A stretch of DNA of 64,000 nucleotides from contig CM059971.1 in NCBI GenBank assembly GCA_030490835.1, positions 124,156,564-124,220,563 on the forward strand, read 5' to 3'. Within the stretch, counting starts at the first letter, position 1; each line of letters begins with the position of its first letter. The position numbers and the translations under genes are program-made. The notes under the pieces were generated by a model. The model did not search any database, was not told the origin of the DNA, and was given only the letters and a program-made list of their open reading frames with translations. Positions 58,384-64,000 of this stretch are shown here, one piece after another. The stretch comes from Annona cherimola (Eukaryota > Streptophyta > Magnoliopsida > Magnoliales > Annonaceae).

Positions 58384-61116
58384 GTTGGAAGCATAAGGGC
58401 TTTTGGATCTTCTGTTGACAAGTTACATTGAAGGCCCCGCAATACAAAATTAACAAATAACCCTTCCTTTTTCAATACTAGATTGCTTGCCAGCCTTGAG
58501 ATTATGATCCAAACCGTTAGTTTTATCTCACATACTCTTACTACCAACCAAACACAAAAGTTAGATTTTTGGCCGGAGGTAATTTCTTTTATACTTATAA
58601 TAATTGCAACTAATTTATAACATACTCACAACATTTCATAAATTTCTTTTATACCCTTATATACTCACGCGCGTTAAAACCACTGTTCTTTACCCCATTA
58701 AAAAAATAATTTTTTCCTTTTAAAATTTTTTCTAATTAAAATAATTCAACCTTAATATGAATTTTAAATTATTTAATATTTCGTATAAATGATTTATTAT
58801 CATTAATTGAATCATGATAAGGTTAAATTATTTCAATTATAAAATTTTAAATGGATAAAATCTTCTTTTTAATGAATAGATAATAGTAATTTTAACGGTG
58901 TGGGTATAATAAGAATTTAGAGTAAAATGTTATAGATATAAGAAGAATTATTCCTTTTAGCTAACATAAATTCTGCTGCAAAATTTCATTAAAAAAATTT
59001 TCTATTGCAAAAGGTTAAACTTATTTACTAAATACATTCTAGAAATTTTTTATTGCAAGCGCACAAGCACTATGACCGCCTCAAAAGAATGCCATGAATC
59101 CAAAATTTGGTTTAGTTAATCAAAAATTTTTGCTAATAGTAACTGGTAATAAATACCATATTGATTACTATAATCGTTAAAAGGTAGGAAAATATAGTTA
59201 CACATATTGAAATTGTACTTTTATATACTAATAATAATCGTCAAAAATGAATCTTATTGTAACTAGTAATATCAACCATTCCTTTGCATATAAATACATC
59301 AGAGATAGGTGATTTTGCAAGAAGATAAAATCAGGCCATTATCATTGTTCACAAAGCAGAATCCTTTGTTAAATGTTTTAGGCATTATGGTAAGATACAC
59401 CATATAATAGATTTCATATTAGACAAGCGAACCTACGGTTCTTACATGTATGGTAGATATGTGCTGATGCTGGCTTTTATTACAAGGGCAAAAATGACAC
59501 TGCTGAGAAAAAGGGTGAAGAGCAAGGGCATTTGTGGAGGAGAGAGGCAGCTGAGAGAGGGAGAGAATCTGAGGCGTGGGAGGGGCAGTATTATCGATAA
59601 GAGATGGGGAGATGAGTCAGAAGATGATTTGCAAGGGGGAGGCAAGCCAGTCAGTCACGAGTCTCTCGTTCCCTTTCTTTTGTCTGCACTCTCCGCTCCC
59701 TCATCTGTCTGCTTTTCCCGTTTTTATCTTTCTTTCTTTCATACCCTTTTCCCCATTTTAAAAATTGATTATTATTATTATTTTTTTAACTTTTTCCCAT
59801 CAGAAGCCAACATGACAAGCTTTTGCAGTCACTTTTACTCTGATCTAGACCATTGGTCTGAACCCTCCTGCTCTCCTTGTCAAAATTGGAAAATCCCGAC
59901 CATCCATCTGTTCTCTGCTTCTCGGGGTTTGGTGCAGATTGTTGTGTTATTCCCTTCCTAGCTTGTCTCATTCCGCAGGTCACCACGGATTAATGCATCT
60001 GAGGAAAATTTTGGACTATGATACGCGTTAAAAATGGCCCAGCATCAGCTGGACTGTCGGATCAACGTCTCAGATCACTCAACTTGGCTCACGTGATACT
60101 AACCGCAGAACGAGAGTGATATACGTAATCACAATAATTTCTGATTTGTTTTTTTTATTCGATCGTCATAATTAGTAATAATGTTTTTTTCTTGCGTATG
60201 GCCCGTAAAACGTGTTTGGCTACCTAACAGTTGTCCAAGAAATGATTCAGCCGCACCACCTGCATCCATTGATCTGTCGCCAGTGTCCTTGATGGGGGTG
60301 GGCAGATAAACTACTTTTCCTCATGGTCCCATTTTTATTTTTATTTTTTGAGAAACTCATGGTCCGATTGGTTGCACGGAAATTGTTTAGAGAAATTTTT
60401 ATCTCTAACAATTTTTACTTTTTAACTATTATTCATCATTTTTTCTAAAATTTGTTTATTTTATCTTTATTCACTTCATAATTATTATATTGATTTTTAG
60501 TCCTGTTGATGCTAATTTTTCATTTTCATTTATGCTATTTTTTATCTGACCAATCAAGATTCAGAAAATTCGTCCTTGAAAACCTTACCATCTGATCTCG
60601 CGAGGGTGGACCAATAATCAGCCCGAATGATGTATTAGCGAGGTACCTAACAGCCCCGAAATCCAGGCTTTCATCATTATCCTAAGCTTAATTTTAATCT
60701 TCCGGGAATCATTCCATACAATGAATAAAAATCATAATTTATTACAGTTAATAAACTTGTAGGCATTAATTACATAGAAATTTTTTCTCAATTACCCACG
60801 TTTTCTTGATTGCTTATCCATCTCATAGCTCGATTTCTACACATTTATTACCTAAAAATATCGCTCTTGAATAGGTAAACTACCCTAAAAGTACATTTTT
60901 TTTATCTATTGAATTCGTATTTTTAAACCACATTAGGTCAATTAGACCACTCATTGAAATTAAAATGTCCACAAATATAAAAATTGATTTCTTGATTGCT
61001 CCAATCACACCTCCAAAACTCGATTTATACAAATCCATATTTCAACACATGATTTTATACCATACGTCCATCAGACCATTTCTTTGACCCTACTTGGCCA
61101 AACATACTAGGTAGAC
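58384..61116. other. intergenic, no gene recognised
   Basis: AT-rich with a GC-richer purine/pyrimidine-skewed part at 59440-59960 (open for 171 codons on +, but low complexity and without a domain). No other content could be assigned. Confidence 0.4.
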
Positions 61117-61118
61117 TA

Positions 61119-61153
<35 letters not shown>

Positions 61154-61162
61154 TAATAATAA
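61117..61162. repeat. (TAA)n microsatellite
   Basis: About fifteen TAA/ATA units with one CAA interruption. Confidence 0.9.
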
Positions 61163-61189
61163 CTAAAATGATTTTCACAAAAGATCTTT

Positions 61190-61453
61190 TTGGCATTTGG
61201 TAAAAGAATTTTTTATATCAACTTATATGCCTTTTGAAATAATTTGATATTTTAATTATCTAATTATTCTAATTTTTATTCTTATATCTAAATTTTAATT
61301 ATTTTTTACATATTTCCATATAACCTATCCCATTAATTTCATATTTATTTTCTTTACTATCAAGTTTACCAGTATTATATCCCATTATACTATTATTTTT
61401 TCAAAAAAATTTCCACAAAAATTTATCTATTTTTGTAGTTCTTGCCAAACGGA
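61190..61453. mobile_element. MITE-like element, second group
   Basis: Starts TTGGCATTTGGTAAAAG and ends CTTGCCAAAC. The interior (TTTTAATTATCTAATTATTC, TTATATCTAAATTTTAATTA) resembles 62165-62391 and 46719-47047. Confidence 0.45.
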
Positions 61454-62164
61454 CATATTAATTTTCTTTTATTACATTGATTAAGTTAAAAATTATTTAA
61501 TTAGTTAAGAAACAGTGATTATACGTTTAACAAGAAGTTCCTATAAGCCACAGTGCTAATTTTTTGATGAGAGCCATAGTGCTAATTAAATAACCAAAAT
61601 TTTGATTAAAATAATAACTACTGCGTTGTAAACAAAAACAAACATGAAATTGGAATACAATCAATTTTTGTTAAATTTCGTAAATTGTCATTAAGTTATG
61701 AAAGAAGCAAAAAAGATTTTACAAATTTGGAAAGAAAACGGTCCTTTGAAACACAGCTGAAAATTTGAGTATCCACGCAACGAATGCAGAACAGAGAAAT
61801 CTTTTTCCCGGCTTAGTGAACTAGCCTAGCTAAAGGACCGTGCACCTCAACTAGCTAGCCTCTTGAGAACATAATATGGGGGGTGGTACAAAGCTTCGAA
61901 CCCGGTGGATTTTGAGGCACATTTCCTTTTTGTCGGTGGTTGTGGACCGACTTCTGGAGGATTTTCCATGGCTGCTGTGAAAAACAGGGTACGGTACTAA
62001 AAAAAGCTATGGTACGTAGCATGCAGATGATGAACATCGAATGGGACCAGGTCTCCATTGATTGAAGCAAGTTGTACATCAGGCTGCAGTAAAGACAAAA
62101 AGATTTTTCTCTTCTTCACGTTTTACCCTTGACAACAATAGTTTATGCCTTCCCACCACATTTC

Positions 62165-62391
62165 CATTTGGCAATACAGTGGGTAAAAGCCATGTCTTTG
62201 CTACACTTTTTAAGAAATAATTTTACATCTTAATTATCTAATTACTATATTTTTTTATTTTTATATCTATATTCTCATTATTTTCTCACAAAATTATTTT
62301 ATTTTTCTTACTTTATTCTTATCATATTATATTACCCTTGCCTTTCTTAAAAATATTCACTTCTCCCCTCACCTAACATTACCAAAAGTGG
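62165..62391. mobile_element. MITE-like element, second group
   Basis: Starts CATTTGGCAATACAGTGG and ends AACATTACCAAAAG. Shares TCTTAATTATCTAATTACTA and TTATATCTATATTCTCATTA with the element at 61190-61453. Confidence 0.45.
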
Positions 62392-64000
62392 CTGAGTATT
62401 AATCGTTGCTCAAATATAATGTGGGCTATCTATAATAGAGCTTAATCTTCTAGGACTAGTTTAGATTTGAAATTGCAATAATTTTGGAAATAAATGGAAA
62501 AAATATCAACAGTATAAGGATAATAACATGTATAAAACAATGATTAAAATGCATATTTAATCGCAAATCTGTATGGGGGGCGAGGGTGAGCAATTACCGT
62601 CCTCAAGTTGTCAAAAAAAAATTTCCGCCCCCATGGTGTATTAGAGAATAAGGAAAAAATAAAAAGTAGAGAAATTTTTTGAAAAAAACAGAAGTTAATA
62701 TGATACAATAAGGATAATTATTAATAGTAAAGAGACAGATAATGTGATTACTTAAGGACCATATGAAAAATGATTGAAGATATTGATGGTAATGAAAAAT
62801 TAAACTAGCTTGAAGATATTTTTTTGTTTTTAAACCAAAAGGCTGGACCGCATTTTGTTAAAAATATTTTAAATCCCATTAATTTGAAACTGAAAATAAC
62901 AATACGACGCTTCCAGTTAGGATGGCGAGATCAGATGGCATGCGTGTGAGCAGTCATATCAATGGCAGGGAGAATGGAATAGGGTAATCGACTGAGGGTG
63001 GGTTGCTCCATGCTGCATCTGGCGAGCCAGCAACCGCAGGCGTTGCCCTGTTCCCCCAAACGTGTTGCCTCCGTTTTCCTTCACGTGAGGAAGCAACTTT
63101 TTTTGGTACAGCCTCGATGCACTACGGTTGCACGCGCGGGCCCACGTTCTCTCTCTTTCCAAGCATGTTATATAAAGTTAATGCAGAAAGGTCCAAAATA
63201 CCTTGATGGGTAGTATTTTTTTTTTTTTTTTTTTTTCTTTCCAACTTACAAAGGAGGAAAAAGAGACCAACAATGAATACTGTGCAGGGTGCCGGGACAT
63301 GCAGTGAGGGAAATACAAATTTGCAACTGAAATAAAGTTCAGTCCTCTGCTAAACTGCAGAATTTTTATGTCGAATCGCTTGAAGGAAGAGATCACTTTT
63401 TAATAATATGTAATCTAGTCAAGCTGCAACAAATATACATCAACCCGAGGCTGAATTGTTTTCTCTTTTGTAAGGATTAACACTTACACTCAGTGTAAGG
63501 ATTAACACTCATGCTCAGTAAATCCATCTTAGGTTCATAAGTTATGAATTTCACAGTATGATATTGTCAACTTTAATTTAGCATCTTAATTGCACGGTTT
63601 TGAAATACGTTACATCATGTTTAAGTTTAGACTACTTATGAACTCCCAATAACTCTCTCTCTCTCTCTCTCTCCACATGAAATTTAATTTTAGGATATTA
63701 TACTACTTCTCAAAACTTCAATCCAATAAATATACTTTTAACCCCAACTTACTTGTATAAACTTCACATATATGTTATTCAGATTAACAATTTCATTTAT
63801 AAATTTCTCTGGAGTTTCTCAATATTGATCAATTTTATAAATATATGATTATATTTGAAGTAAAATAGTTTTATCATTAACGTAAGCAGGTAGAGTATGT
63901 AAAACTAACATATTCACGGTAGAACGGAAACTAATTAATTCCACAACGGTAAAAGTTTCAACATTTTCGTATTAACAGCCACAACGGTAATGCAAGGAAT
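62392..64000. other. intergenic to window end, no gene recognised
   Basis: GC-richer 62930-63180 has overlapping frames on both strands without known domains. Poly(T) at about 63211-63235; (CT)n at 63654-63673. Confidence 0.35.

Noticed and set aside
58087..58431. Plus-strand ORF of 114 codons with a Leu-Ser run
   Set aside because: Antisense to exon 1 of the HLH/ACT-like gene and the (TC)35 microsatellite; no domain.
59446..59961. 171-codon plus-strand ORF
   Set aside because: Low-complexity Arg/Gly then Ser/Phe/Tyr composition, no domain, opposing frames equally open.

Overview
This is plant nuclear DNA. Genes are split by GT-AG (and two GC-AG) introns, intergenic DNA is AT-rich and full of decayed transposons, and the recognisable proteins are plant types: an S-domain receptor kinase, an HCF173-type chloroplast protein, a RABA1 GTPase, a WRKY group IIe factor and an HLH/ACT-like regulator. 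The long TE-filled introns suggest a medium or large angiosperm genome. I cannot name the species.

Layout. 1-2.1 kb: nested non-autonomous elements running up to the promoter of an intronless receptor kinase gene (+, 2411-5047). 5.0-7.4 kb: two neighbouring foldback elements. 7.45-13.67 kb (+): a 16-exon gene for a 603-residue atypical SDR with an inserted CIA30 domain, rebuilt here exon by exon; two of its introns have GC donors. 13.7-18.0 kb: no convincing gene. 18.0-18.4 kb (-): a 129-codon single-exon gene for a small unrecognised protein. 18.5-26 kb: MITEs and minus-strand LINE tails. 26.4-40.04 kb (+): a RABA1-type Rab gene with two exons and one 12,990-nt intron holding MITEs, an RTE-type LINE tail, a LINE fragment, and a hAT-type element with a perfect 8-bp target duplication. 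40.0-42.1 kb: a convergent intergenic region with two palindromic TGACGTCA sites. 42.08-44.21 kb (-): a three-exon WRKY IIe gene with a candidate overlapping upstream ORF. 44.2-57.3 kb: transposon remnants, including three copies of one long-TIR element, and a 72-bp tRNA-Pro-like relic. 57.3-58.2 kb (-): a three-exon HLH/ACT-like gene whose start codon adjoins a (GA)35 tract and whose second intron opens with a (CT)39 tract. 58.4-64 kb: repeats and AT-rich sequence, no gene recognised.

The five recognised genes have unrelated roles (membrane perception, photosystem biogenesis, post-Golgi trafficking, two transcriptional regulators), and nothing suggests they form a cluster. The most unusual structures are the complementary GA/CU tracts around exons 1-2 of the HLH/ACT-like gene, the two GC-AG introns in one gene, the overlapping WRKY upstream ORF, and the dense set of foldback/MITE families. 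I found no clear evidence of a wholly new biological system.
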